A stretch of 64,000 nucleotides of DNA from Rutpela maculata (GCA_936432065.2 OW386287.2:89571688-89635687), one strand, 5' to 3'. Positions 22,519 through 34,860 are shown, counted from the first letter of the stretch. Numbers and translations: made by a program. Notes: generated by a model not told the origin, from the sequence alone.

Positions 22519-24120
22519 TTTTGTGGGAGGGGAGATCATCATGGACACCCGTCGCTTAGAGTCTATCGCAGATGGGTAGTGCTGGACTCCAACCAGCTAA
22601 AACCTCTCCTTCTCTTCGGTGTTTCCTGTTGGCCTGGGACTACTTTCGCTTTTCATCGGACACACAGGCCATTTATGTTTGTCGGTGTTAATTGACGTTT
22701 CTCCATGGGTTCAAACCATCTCTATTTCCTCCTCTTCCTTATTTTTGATAATACAGGTTATTCCCTCCTCCGCCCTTCCCCAGTTCTTCTCCGTTTCTAG
22801 CATCCTCTCTACCATATCTTCCGGAGACAATAACGACACCCCATCGTATCGTCTCTCTACCCTCCATTTGTTGCATGCGAACACGGTGAACTCTACGTCA
22901 TCGATCACTCCACAGTATACACACTATCTGCTGTCGGTCCTGCCAATATCATATAAATACTCCATGAAGCACCCATGTCCGCTTAGGGCTTGGGTAAGGT
23001 AATACCTATCTCACTATACCTCCGTTCCATCCACGCTCTGATGTTCGGGATGAGGCGTCTCGTCCACCTTCCCTTGTCTGCAGTATCCCACCGCCTCTAC
23101 CATCTTTCAAACAGCCTGTCCCTGGCCTCTGCTCTTTCGGCTCCTTCACAGATTTCCAGCCGTTCTTTGGCCATCAGATCCAAAGGGGGGGATCCCCGCC
23201 ATTACCAACACCGCCTCGTACGAAATCGTTTTATATGAACTGTACACCTTTAGTGCGGTACATCGCTGGATCCTAGCCATTCTCCTCCTCGTCTTATCCA
23301 CCTTCATCGCACTTTCCCAGACCGGAGCTGCATACAAGAGAATAGAGTGCACGACGCTGCAGAAGAGTCCGTGCGTATTGGCCATAGGCCTCCCAATGGC
23401 TGTGGCTGCCTTTCCCGCCTTCTCGGCCATCTTTGTGACATGGACACCGAAGTCCAGCCAAACCCCCAAGTATTTCAGGTGGTTCCCTGGGGATATCTTC
23501 ACGTGGCCCACCCTAACTTTCATGGGTGGAAGATTTCTTTTCCTGGTGATAACCAGGAGCTCCGTTTTCCGGGCAGCTAGCTCAAGCTGCATTTTATTTA
23601 GCCATCTCTCGATCTTTCTGATGGCATCGTTAGCTGCTTTCATTATTTGGACAGTCCACCTTCCAATCACCGTTATGGCCAAGTCGCCGTCATACCCTCC
23701 TTCCAGGGCAGTTGAAAGACGTCATCAAACATCACGTTCCACAAGGTCGGACCAAGCCGACCCTTGTGGAACCCCTCACGTGATGCTTTTAAAGGTTATC
23801 TCTCCCTCTGTCTCGAATCCGATTATCCTGTCTTGGAAGTAGCTCATCATCACCCTGACGAGATACGGAGCTACCCCCAAGCTCTGCATCTTCCTGACAA
23901 TCATCTCCCATAAACGCGTTTTTGGCATCTAGGGTCACGACAGCACATATCTGTTTCGTGGCTACGGCTTTCTCAGCCGTCTCCTTTAGTAGTCTAATGG
24001 CTCTTACCGTTGATCGTCTTTTTGGGAAACCAAAATGGCTTTCAGATAAGCCGCCCTTATCGCCTATCTCCTTCTCTAATCTCCCCAGTATCCGATAGTA
24101 TATGGAGTACATAGCTACAG
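22519..24120 (-). pseudogene. R1-clade-like LINE remnant, RT to C-terminus
   Basis: On the reverse strand the order is RT start (YRILGRLEKEIGDKGGLSES), motif A (CAVVTLDAKNAF), then after a deletion the thumb/connection (NHLKYLGVWLDFGVHVTKMA, ILLYAAPVWESAM, RRRMARIQRCTALKVYSSYK). Next come RYYLTQALSGHGCFMEYLYD and the C-terminal zinc-knuckle region DDVEFTVFACNKWRVERR. The last blocks are characteristic of R1-clade C-termini. Several frameshifts and stops interrupt it, the RT catalytic YADD region is missing or scrambled, and the endonuclease is absent, so it is a dead 5'-truncated copy. It lies antisense to the host gene, next to a second LINE remnant in the same orientation. Confidence 0.75.
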
Positions 24121-24249
24121 GAGAAATAATCGTTGAAAACGGGCTGATTTTTTGACTGACTCAAATCGAGAACTAAGAAAAAAGAAACAAGAAGTGGGGA
24201 TGTTAAATTATGTAATTTTGTAACTTGGTTTTTTATTCCAAATATTTGT

Positions 24250-25480
24250 GTTCCTTTTTCTTCTTATTCTTGTAATCCATGGAGGGTGGGCACACGGCCT
24301 CACCAAAGCCCTTTCCCATCAGCTCCTTGATGAGATCAGTTTTGAAAGGTGGCATCTTTGCCGCTTGCCTTCTACTTTCCCTGTAGTATCAACCGTTTAT
24401 GTTGTCTTTCCGATTGATTTCCAGGGAATTCGTAGCAAACGTCTCTAGACCTGTAAGCATCAATACGCCGTCTCATCTGTTTGCTTCCCTCCCTTGTCTC
24501 AGAGGCGTAAAGAAAGATGAAGAAAATTAGGGAGTTAGCAAATCTGATCTTTGTGTGTTTCCCGATATTTTGTCGCACCAACTTTTGCACAACTGGCAAT
24601 TTTCCGATCTTGCTATCCGTATTCTTCACCTAATATATTCACAATTGTTGGTATTGCCCACAAAGGCTCCAAAGTATACCGCGTTATTTACTACAGTCAC
24701 TTAACGTGCCTGGTTTTCATTTGCTCAGTCTACACCTGTCCAGCAGGTGTATGAACGCATCCGTGCTCGCTACAACTAAGCTGGTGTCATCTGCAAACCT
24801 CAAGTTAGAAATCTTGGTTCCGCATGTAGCTGATCCACCCTGTCAGTCCTCCAGCACACGTCACATCACGTATTCACTATTAATGCTGATTTTTCATTTG
24901 TCGGAGTTGGTGTTGTCTACTTTCACCAAAGCAGACTTTTTGTCATACAGTTGGTGTGTAATAAAGACTAGGTGTTTGGTTGTAATATATCCCATAGTTT
25001 GTTCCATTCCATATTGTCAAAAGCCGTGCGGTAGTCCACAAAGCAAAGCTCTTATAGGCACGTAATATTATGTTGCTTTCTCGATAAATTGTCACAAATT
25101 CAGTATTTGCTTTTTAGCATCGCATCCTTTAACAAAGTCTACTTGCTTAAGGTATTTTCCAAGACAGATAATACTGAAGTTTTAGCTGAAGAATATACCG
25201 CATTATTTTACTGGCGTGTGTCTAATTATCACAGACATCTGTCTCTCCCTTCTTATGCAGTAGTATGAAGATTGATGTTTTCCAATCATCTTTCCTTTCT
25301 CCCATATTTTTGGCATATTCTGTGAAAGATTTTCACTCCAACTTCACCAACTAACTTAAGTGCCTCTACCGTGATATTGTCGACCTCAGCTGCTTCGCCA
25401 GTTTTTAGTTTACGTAGGCTGCGTCCACTTCATTTAGAGTTTGAACAGTTATCCAAGATTGTTTCACATTTCTACGTATT
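24250..25480 (-). pseudogene. RTE-like endonuclease/RT LINE remnant
   Basis: The reverse strand shows, in order, LKTGEAAEVDNITVEALKLV near 25370-25430, motif A CFVDYRTAFDNMEWN (about 25010-25050), motif C NLRFADDTSLVVAST (about 24760-24815), and the C-terminal LYASETREGSKQMRRRIDAY (about 24450-24510). These are the standard blocks of the arthropod endonuclease-reverse transcriptase LINEs often annotated as RTE- or CR1-like. The frame is broken many times. It is related to the fragment at 15675. Confidence 0.65.
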
Positions 25481-26204
25481 CGCTTTGTGTTCCCATTACC
25501 ACACTTGTGATGCTTTCTCTCAGAGCTCCCCACAAGGTATTTGGATAAGTAAATAAGTATTGTAAAAGTAAGTCAAATTTTATTTAATACTTTTTGAAAA
25601 CCTGTTTTATTCTCTGCTTTCTTATTATTTGAACCTTTTTAGTAGCTTCTTATTTATTTAATATCTGCATAGTGGAAGAAAAATATCGTGAACAAAATCT
25701 ATATACTCGTTTTCGTATTCCGTGTTAACTAACTCTAACTTCTTTCGCGGAGCTGATGATGATTTCTAAACTGCTTTCCGGGTTCTCGTCCTCGTTGATT
25801 GTTTTAAATGCTTGATGTTTCTATCATCTTGTCGTGGTCTTCCTCTAAAGCTAAGTAAACTCTAAACGTCTCTGTTTATATGCATCGTCAGGAGGCAAGG
25901 CAAAAGTAATATTTACAATTGTGTTGACTGCAGAAAGTGGGTTAGAATGTCCTGACATAAACAAATTTTGTCCCTTTAACATATAGAATGAAACCAAACA
26001 TTTCATAAAAATATTTGTCAAAATCGGTTTGGTCGTTTTTAAACTATCCAATTTCCAGGACAAATTGACAAAGAATTGTTCATGTTGCTTGAATGGAACC
26101 GGATCCTTCGCCATTTTTGCAAATTGTATTGTATATGCATATGGAAAATAAATTCCCTAATAGTCCAGTCAACGAAGGAGTGCTAGACGACATGGAGTGG
26201 GGGG

Positions 26205-27420
26205 GGGGGGGGGGGGGAGAATTTTCTTCTTCAGGAATATGTTGGGGGTAGTTAGGGGTAAACATACTAAAAGTCCCTGCCCCTAGCCCTGCCACTTCAG
26301 GGGGGAAGGTACCTTTTTTCGATTCTTGGCTTATAACTCGGAAACGATGTGTCGTACAGAAAAAGTATTCTATGCAAAATTAAACATAATTAAATTTCCT
26401 ACAAGAATGTCTTCATTGTCTTTCTGTGTTATAGTTTCCGAAATATTCGCCAGCGAAAATCTATAATAAATAAATAAATCAATTAGATATCTGATATTTC
26501 TCTGTTAAAACGGTTACCGTAGTTTGTTAATAAATCACAGATATAAAATCATTTTTGTTTTAAAAAACTCGATGTATTTACTAACGTAATATTTTGTGGA
26601 AATCTATACATTTCCTTAAATATACAGTGTGACTCACTTAAAATGAAGACAACCTTATAACTTCTTTATTGCGGAAACTGAGGATATCCTTTGCCATATG
26701 AGCTTATGTATGAGAAATCCCCATCAATAACTAAATAAAATTTTGGTGTATGTACGTTTTTGGCGCCGATCCGATGCGTTTTTTAGAATTTTTAACATTC
26801 AAAATGTTTTTATTTTTTTCGCATATTGTGGTACCACAGGTGGCTTTGCATTTGTAGCAGGCGAAGGTTTTTCTGGTCATAAGTAGATCCTAATTTGTTC
26901 TATACTTGAGTAAAACTTGATTCAAATCGGAAACAAAATAAAGAAGTTATAAGGGTGTCTTCATTTTAAGTGAGTCACTCTGTATATTTAAGGACATGTA
27001 CAGATTTCGATAAAATATTACGTTAGTAAATACGTCGAGTGTTGTAAATTAGATATTGTTTTGTGACTGTGATTTATTAGCAGACCACGGTAAACCGCTT
27101 TGATAGAAATATTCAAGGTACCTAATACTTTTTTTTATTATCTATTTTGGCTGGCGAATATCTCGTAAACTATAACACATAGGAAGAAAATTAATATAAG
27201 CATTCTTGTAGTAAATTTAATTATGTTTAATTGTGCATAGAATACTTTTTTCCGTACGACGCGACGCGTCGATTCCGAATTATAAGCCAAGAATCGAAAA
27301 AAGGAACCTTTCCTCCCCTGAAGCGGCAGGGCTAGGGGCGGGGACTTTTAGTATGTTTACCTCCTAACTACCCCCAACACATTCCTGAAGGGGAAAATTC
27401 TCCTCCCTCCATGTCCTCTA
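26205..27420. repeat. Long palindrome with a MITE at its centre
   Basis: Arms of about 400 bp pair GGTTATAAGCC-type and CCCCTAGCCCTGCCACTTCA on the left with TGAAGCGGCAGGGCTAGGGG on the right. Closer to the centre AGTAAATACATCGAG-type sequence pairs with its mirror at about 27025. A run of G occurs at the left end (26200-26217). The inner boundary on both sides meets the MITE at 26621-26986. Confidence 0.6.
26621..26986. mobile_element. Mariner-type MITE in the centre of the palindrome
   Basis: The TIR TATACAGTGTGACTCACTTA continues through AAATGAAGACA and ATAACTTCTTTATT and is mirrored at the right end (AATAAAGAAGTTATAAGGGT to TGAGTCACTCTGTATA). The arms are about 55 bp. TATACAG-type ends suggest Tc1/mariner mobilisation with a TA target. 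Confidence 0.6.
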
Positions 27421-28889
27421 CAATCCCCTTTTGGACATTCATTGATTGGACTACTACTTTCTTCAGTAAATCTACAACTTGAAACAGCATAACCACACCA
27501 TAACCACATGTTCTTTTTGTTTTGTTTTTACGATATTGACACACATACGCACACACTCATTCTAGGTGCCAATAAGAAATCGGGCTCAACGATTCCTCAG
27601 AGTTACGTGATAATTGATTAATATCCCGGCATTTTTTTTTTTTTTTTGGATGATACCTATACTTCCTTGCCAGAAAAACGAGGAAATCTATCTCACTGAC
27701 AACGTTTAGTATATCACAAAACAATATTTGTTTAGTCAATGTTACAAACAATACAACAAATTATGACATTTACGACAAAAGTTGTGTGTTTTAGAAACTA
27801 TATAATAATAACACATTAGAACGTATCGTCATAATACTCCTGCAAATTATAGAATTTTTCACGGTCTTCCTAAATTGTTCATTGGAAGAGATATTTTTAA
27901 ATGTCCATGGGAGATGGTTGTAATTTTTTTACTATTATCAGTTACAAAATTTCTTTGAAAGCTGGAAGATTGTGTAGGTAAAGTAATATTATTTGCTTAG
28001 CAAGTGACGCGACGATTTTCTACATATTCAAATTTATTTTGTTTTTCTAACCGATTTTTTTTTATATCTGTTCAATGATTACTCTGACGTAGCTTAAGCG
28101 ATGACTGTCAAACATGTTGTAAACTGTAGGCTATGATCCGCCGGTGGTCCCCTACTAAAATAAAGCTACATCTAGTGTAAGTTGAACAAAAATTGGAAAT
28201 AATTTTTTTAACCGACTTCATAATACGAGAATATTCGAAGATTTGGCGGATTCGCCGGTAATTTCAATTAATTCTCAAACAGGGTATTATTTTCTTGCTA
28301 GCATTCAGATGGTGCCCAATACAAAGAGAATTTCACAATAATTTCCTTCACTGTGTAGAAGTTAAATAAATAGTAGAAGCTACTAAGAAGGTTGATTTTT
28401 TTTAAAATCGAACCGCTTTCAAAAAATAACTCTAAAAAGTAAGAAATAAAATTTCAGTTTACTAATTACTAATATATATATTACTAATCTACCTGTTAGC
28501 GGAAAGTAGCAAGGAACTCAATGGAACTCAAGGAACTCATATCAATTTGAAATCGGTGTAATTTTTGAAAATGATATTTTGAAAAAAAGTTTTATTAGAT
28601 AAGCACACCGTTTCATGGGAAAAAATGGATAGTACTGTTCTGGTTCTGGTATCTGGTGAACAACAATTAGAGGTTTGCAAATCTCTCTCAAACGCGCTTA
28701 CACATAATATATCTTATTGCTCGCTTTTGCAAGGTACCGTTCAATAATTGTTGACTGTACAACAGTACCTCTTAGGTGTAACTCTATTAGAGAAAGGTAA
28801 TCTATATATATCGTAGAGTATCCCAATTCGATAGCGAATAGCGTAATATCCCGAGGCTATTTTATTATTTTGTTTCCTTCCCTGTTCTT

Positions 28890-29210
28890 AAAAATTTAAT
28901 TTGTTATCAAGATACACTCCAAGAAATTTTGTATGAGTTTTACAGAATGTAATTTCCAAAATAAAGTTGCAACCGAAGGCTATTACGTTAGTGTTAGCGA
29001 TATTAAATATGAGAAGAATTACACCAATTTTTCACCACCATAGAGAAATGGTGGTATCATCGACAAAGAGCGAAAGGCTCCCCGATATATTGATAGTTGT
29101 CAAGTTATTTATTTAATTATATAGCAAAAAGAGACCTGGGCCAAGAACAGGCCCTTGTGGAACTCTGAAACTTATTTTAACTTTATTAGAGTATTTCCTT
29201 GAAGTTTTTA
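28890..29210 (-). pseudogene. LINE RT fragment, Jockey/CR1-like
   Basis: The reverse strand reads RVPQGPVLGPGLFLLYN (motif B region), then SLSLFVDDTTIS (motif C with VDD instead of ADD), and further on KTHTKFLGVYLDNKLNF, the usual RT thumb block. The order and spacing are right for RT. It is truncated at both ends and contains stops. Confidence 0.6.
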
Positions 29211-30477
29211 TCATTCGAGTGCTTTACTTTTTAAGTACATTACTACAAATGACAAATTTAATATTTGATACTGTTAGGACTGCTTGGCAGGGCCACTTGA
29301 TTTTCGACTAGGAGTACAAAATTCATTCTCCTGCCGTTGATGTAATATTTTTAGAAAGAGAAATGAATCATACTCTACTTGTATATTCAGGGAGATGTGT
29401 TCATTGTCTGTAAATGTAAAGCCTCTCAGGAATAACGCTTTTTGTAGAGAAGTTTAATTTAAATTATTCTTTCCAATTTCCATGTTATTAAACTATATTC
29501 CAATTATCAAACGAACAGAGTTTATTTAATTAAACATTAAAAATGGTAAATACTGAAGGGATCTACGCACTGTCCAACTTACTAGAAACATTGTCGGTAT
29601 GCTTTGACAATTTCTGGAATTCCAGAAGAAAAGGAGCTACACATTTACTAGTTGGCACGACAATCTTCAAAGTTCGATCCTTAAACACTGCATTGGTATA
29701 AAAAAAAACAATTCTTAATATGATCTAATTACTCTCATTTAAGTAAACTCCTTTCAGTAACTAATGTATAGTTTCTAGTACTTTAAATGCGGTATTATAT
29801 GTATTTTATTTATTAGTACCTTAATTCTAACTGGTTTTGTATTTTGAAGGGTGGAAAATTTGTATAAAGTCGAGTAACTTTTAACTTGGCGGGTCCAGAA
29901 ATCGGGATCAGACATACGCGACTAGTTTCTCTCTGCGTCATTGCAATGGCTCTGTAAATCAAATCGTACGTTGTGTTACCAACTCATACACACGTCAAGT
30001 TAAAGTTTACTTGACCATATGTAATTTTTAATTAAATTAAGATGTAAGTTTACTTTATGTTTATATGCTAAAGTATGATAAAATAATTATTTCGTGAACA
30101 GGTAGGTCTATTTTTACCCTTACATGCACATCTTTTAACATATTTATCGAATACATGACGTCATCTATATTAAAATTGTGTCGCCGTCGGTTTTTTTAAC
30201 GTCATATGATATCTCTTTTGAAAGGTCTTTTAATACTGTATCGAAACAAAAAAATAGGTTGGCAGATTGAAAATAAACGCTAATAACTTTGTTGTAATGG
30301 TAATAAAACAAAAAACCAATACTTTTTTCCGCAAGACAATTTAAGTAGAAGAAATGTATCTCAATTCAATGAAAAAAAGGTTTATCGCAATACCTTCACC
30401 AGGAAAAGAATATACTGAAAGAGACGAAATGTAAATTCTTCTTGAATCCTGTCTAACATTTCCGTAGTTGATTGATT

Positions 30478-31600
30478 GATTTACCAGCCTGCGGTAGGCA
30501 TTGCTGCCACTCCCAGGGTTATACAGCTGGGCCTGCTACGTTCACGCTGGGATGAATTAGGGTCATGCTTGTGCCAGCAGCGAGAGCCACATGGCGCTTG
30601 GTAAACAAATGTGGTATGGGAGGTGCAGGTATTTGTGAGATGCGTTACAGCATTCTGTCGTGAGGGGGCGTTGAGCTCCCTTTTTTGTGTTTTTGGTACT
30701 GGACTTCTGCCTCTTCTGATTCTTCTTGTAAAATATATGTTTGTGCTCCTCTTTTTGTGTTTCTGCTTCTTCGAATAGTCTTTTTCTGGGTTTTCTGATT
30801 CCTCGGTTTCCGATGCTGGGCTGGATTTGGATCATGCTTGTGGTCAGCAGCGAGAGCCACATGACGCATGATACAGGAGTGGGGGATGGGCAGCGTAGGT
30901 GTTTGTGAATTGCGTTGCCGCATGTGACCTTGATATTTAATGTTTACGCTCCTCTTTTTTTGGGTTTCTGCTGATTGTGCTCCTCTTTTTGTATTTCTAC
31001 CTCTACATGTATTATTCTTCTTCTGAGTCTTCTGATTCCTCTGTTTCTGATTCTGCGATTTCTTTGTGGAATTCATTTTTCCCCTAGATTTTCTTCCCCA
31101 GTATGTTTGGTCCTTTCCCAGTTTGTTCATGATCCTCTCGATTGGTGTTTCCCAAGTGTAACATGGTCTCCCTATTTTTAGTTAGCTGCTGTTCGGTGTT
31201 AGTGCTTTCTTCCGTAGATGTGTTGGGTCCCCTTCTCTGAACATGTCCCCAGTACTTCATTGCGTATATTTGTGATTGTCTCTGCTTCTAGTATTTGTGA
31301 GTAGTTGGATGATGTCCCTTTCAGCTCTTCTCAAACTTCTTCTGTTGGTTTTTGTTGTTGCAGCGTTTTAACTTCACACATCATCTTTGGCAGTATGATG
31401 GCTATATACAGCCGTTTGGTCAGGCCTCATGATAGTTTGTTTTTCTCGATGAACGGTTTAATTGCCTTTGTAACTTTGTATTCTTCTCCATTGGTCTGAC
31501 TCTCTCTTCTTGACGTTCCATTACTACACTCTTCTTGAAGTTTATTTTCGGCCCAGATGTGTCCAGATGCGGTTTCCTGTTTTCTAGGAAGTTGAGAATT
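30478..31600 (-). pseudogene. LINE 3' part: RT C-terminus and 3' UTR
   Basis: The reverse strand holds a degraded RT end (YKVTKAIKPFIEKNKL and LTKRLYIAIILPK), a block reading NEVLGTCSEKGTQ, then a long 3' UTR-like region. It ends at 30478 in copies of CAAT/ATCA, the simple-repeat tail. The last 250 bp (30490-30735, with the core GTAGGCATTGCTGCCACTCC) are also found at 41865-42154, and a third partial copy lies at about 30815-30925. So the 3' UTR is repeated inside this element. Confidence 0.55.
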
Positions 31601-32330
31601 TGTTGCTCTTCTGCAATGATACGGAAAGGACAACATCTGCATGATAGGAGTCCACGTACCATCAGACAAGAGAGCAGGAAGGGTATTCAGGCAGCTCAAG
31701 AAACCAGAAGAAAAATGCCCATTATACTAGTAGGAGATTTCAATACACATATAGGAAAATACGATCAGATGGAGGAGGATAAAAGCATCATAGGAAAACC
31801 TTTACTCCGCACATGGTCTAACGGGAATGGAATCACGCTGAAAAATCTAGCACACATGTTTGATTTAACAATAAGAAACAACAATGGAGCAAAAGTCAAA
31901 ACTGCATTGACACCTGGAGTAATGGAAGCTCAATCTCAAAAATAGATCATATCCTGGTAAGCAGAGAGATAAGAGAAAGGATCAAGAATGTTAAAGCAAA
32001 AAGGGCAGCAGAAATCAATACAGACCACAAAATCCTATACGGAAAACTGGAAATAAAAGAAGAAAAAAAGACGTCAAGGAGATAACAAAACACCACACAG
32101 TACCTGGAATAGATATCTACTACAGCACGAAGACTTTCAGAAGAAATACTGTGAAGAAATAGAAAACCAACTGACAGACGAAGAATTAGATTGGATATCA
32201 ATGGGAGCAAAAATAAAAGTTGCAGCAAGAAAAACGTTAAAGAGGGACAAGTCACCTATGAGCCCGACAAGAAACAGAAAAAAAATAACAAGTACGAACA
32301 GCCAGAAAAGATGAACGCCACAAGCAAATA
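31600..32330 (+). pseudogene. LINE endonuclease fragment in opposite orientation
   Basis: The plus strand reads KMPIILVGDFNTHIGKYDQM with the endonuclease GDFN motif, then LLRTWSNGNGITLKNLAHMF. After a frame change it reads TWSNGSSISKIDHILVSREI and AEINTDHKILYGKL, the ID-x-I and DH motifs that close AP-type endonucleases. It adjoins the reversed RT end at 31600. One element with an inverted 5' half would explain both. The ORF continues with lysine-rich degraded sequence to about 32330. Confidence 0.6.
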
Positions 32331-32389
32331 ACACCCGAAGGGGAACTTAGACGAAAAGCTAAAAGAAGCCTTGAGGTGGGGGGGTGGTT

Positions 32390-32630
32390 GTTTCTTCTAA
32401 TCATTCTAGTTCGCTTCTTTTCTGCGTAGCGATTACGCTGTAGTAATAATTTATGTTGTTTCCCTGCTTCCTGTACACAATCTCAATTGGCATGTTTTCG
32501 TTTTCTTGTTGGTTATGAGTTCCCCCTCCTCTTGGTGTATTATTATTGTCCTCTTCTTCAAGATCCCAGCCTCTTCCAGAAGCAAATATTGTTATAGTCA
32601 GGGCAGTCTTCCACAATTTTTGTGGTTATA
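32390..32630. other. Unassigned coding-like patch
   Basis: Less AT-rich than its surroundings. A minus-strand ORF of 71 residues contains LEEEDNNNTPRGGGTHNQQ, hydrophilic and low-complexity. It could be part of the adjacent LINE or a separate repeat. I do not recognise it. Confidence 0.2.
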
Positions 32631-32977
32631 ATAATAATGAAGAATGTTACATTTTATTATATTTATTTTTTTATAACCACCCTGTAATTTCAAAAAATTG
32701 AAAATTAATATAATTCGATAGAGAATTAAATAAATTTTCGAAAAGTTTATCACATGACCATATTGCCATTTAAAAAGAACAAAAGAACATCAATAAATGT
32801 GATGAAGTTATGTTTACAATCGATATATCAAGAGATCTGCAAAAAAACGGAAATCCACCTGTCTGAAGGTTTAAAAAAAATAGTCTATTTACGAAATATT
32901 TTTTTCATACTTTAGCAGTATACTGCTTACCTCTGCGTATGTAAATTTTATCGATTTATTTTCATTTATAAAAACAG

Positions 32978-33250
32978 AAATGCCAACTGTAGTGGTACCT
33001 ATCGAACCAGATATACCAACCGTCCAGCTGCCAAGTGTCGATCGACAGTACACACCTGATGGCTACACACCATTTAGGCCGGTTACTACGACAACAGAAC
33101 CTTCCATAGAAGGTAGTGGTGAAGATTGTCGTGCAGATGACGCAGTCCGCTGCTCTGACGGCTCAAGAGTTATATGTGCAGATCAAATATGTGATAGTAT
33201 TAGAGACTGCGACGATGGTGGAGACGAACTGAACTGCGGTGGAACACAGG
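32978..33250 (+). CDS. trol: Exon: Pro/Thr-rich linker, SG site and LDLa module 2
   Basis: A 273-nt phase 1-1 exon. The first 45 residues are rich in Pro, Val and Thr (PTVVVPIEPDIPTVQLP, then RPVTTTTEP), followed by IEGSGEDC. The Ser-Gly at codon 33115 is flanked by Glu and Asp, the usual context for heparan or chondroitin sulfate attachment. A complete LDLa module follows: CRADDAVRC, SDGSRVIC, ADQIC, DSIRDC, DDGGDELNC, with calcium-site acids present. The acceptor is AAAACAG ending at 32977. The donor is taken as CAGG|GTACCA at 33251; GTGGAA at 33239 gives the same phase and is an alternative. The ATG at 32980 is internal, not a translation start. Confidence 0.8.
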
Positions 33251-34039
33251 GTACCATTACCGTATTGATTTAAAAGTACTAACTGCTTTTTGGTGTTGGG
33301 ATATGACGACTTAACAACGTTCATCGCTAACTAGTTTCTATTTTGTGTGTTGTGCCATATCATAATACATAATAATATCAAATATGTTCTTAGCCAATTT
33401 TATTATTGTGCAAAGAAACGTTAGATATTGTTATGTAATGGTGGAAGTCCTGTACATATTATGCCGATTTGTTGACATTTTTATCCTAAGATTAAACCCA
33501 AATGTTCATACGTGACTGACTCTGATAAAAACGACTTGATTGAAAATAAAATGAAATTCTGTAATTATCATCAAACACTAATATATTTACCTCTGAAGGC
33601 CAATTTATTAATGCTTGGTTAGCCAAATTAACTGTCCAGTTGGTGCGGAATAGGAGAATACCATTTTCTAAAGTGTCATTAATTATTTTGTTTTGATATA
33701 TTGCAAATTCTTGATTTTACCCAAGAACTGCAATATTTATATAATTTCGTCGTACAATAAAAACGAATTCACTAATTTTATTTATTATATATTATTGGAG
33801 TAATTTTTTTTCTGTTGGTCCAGCAATTAACCTCATATCGCTCTTTTTATTATCAGTTAATGATTTAATCATTTTCAAATCTGCTTACTTAAGACATTTA
33901 AGTACGGTTAACGGTTGTCCTGTACATAAAATATTTTTAACCCATTAGAAACGTATTTGCTGCTGTTATGAAAACTAATATAAAACAATTAGTTTGTATA
34001 TAAACTTCTCTTTTGTTTTTTATTTAAGACAAGATGATA

Positions 34040-34860
34040 TAATACACGGCGTTTCCCATTATATTTTCCCCTATTTTATGCCTTATATCTCTTAAGTTGA
34101 CTGAAATAAAAATGTGCGGTTCTCACTAGACTGTTTTAAATGATCCAAGGTTTTTTACTGCCTACCTTCAATTCTGGAAATCTGTAAAACAATATGGCAT
34201 CTTTTGAAATGCTTTTGTCAAAATTCAACACCCTGTATATTCTTGATTTTTTTGAAATCTTTGTTCTTAAGCTGTCCAACGATGGTTAGTTTTTTAAAAT
34301 CGGTTAAAAACTGACTAATTAATTTTTAAAAAAAATTTGGCAAAATAATACATATTTGAATAACACGTTAACGATTTCAAGTATAATCCGATCAATAAGT
34401 CAAAAAATTTGTGAAAATATTTATGCAAAACTTCCCTCTCTATTTAGTGCCTTCCATTTAATCATTATCATTTCTGTAGGCTGCGTATAAACTGTATACA
34501 TTTTTTTAACTAAAAGTATATGAGGTTCTCTTCGTGGAAACAATATTATTCTCCTGTCATCTCTCAATTAGTTATTTTTTAGAGTGACCACCCTGTATAC
34601 TTTTTACTAAAAATATGTCAGGTTTCTTCCTCGATAATAGCATCAACTACAGCCCGAATGTTATTTGCACCAAATTATTTTTATAGTGACCGTCTGTTGT
34701 ATATTTTCCTATTTTTTTTTCCTGATAGTTGTGTTAACGACATGCGAAATATCGTCCTCCATCACATTTTTTTATAATTTTTTTTAGGGTGACCACCGTG
34801 TATATTCTTCATATTTTTCTTCCTTGATAGTTGTGCTAATAGTACAGTCGAATTGATTTA
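34040..34860. repeat. Diverged tandem repeat, about 200-bp period
   Basis: Each unit contains a version of GACCACCCTGTATATT (about 34225, 34585, 34795, with a weaker copy near 34690). This is followed about 60 bp later by CCTTGATAGTTGTGCTAA-like sequence (34631, 34725, 34835). The CACCCTGTATA core resembles a mariner MITE terminus. Confidence 0.4.

Larger units (their letters stand above)
22426..32977 (+). other. Intron or introns, about 10.5 kb, possibly hiding an exon
   Basis: Contains R1-like, RTE-like and other LINE remnants, the 26.2-27.4 kb palindrome, and a LINE with an inverted part. The stretches 25545-26200, 27425-28880 and 29215-30470 show nothing recognisable. Phase reasoning suggests that a small phase 0 to 1 exon could be present here, but I could not identify one. 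Confidence 0.45.

Noticed and set aside
23347..23842. Plus-strand ORFs of 77 and 154 codons
   Set aside because: Antisense shadows of the R1-like reverse transcriptase on the minus strand.
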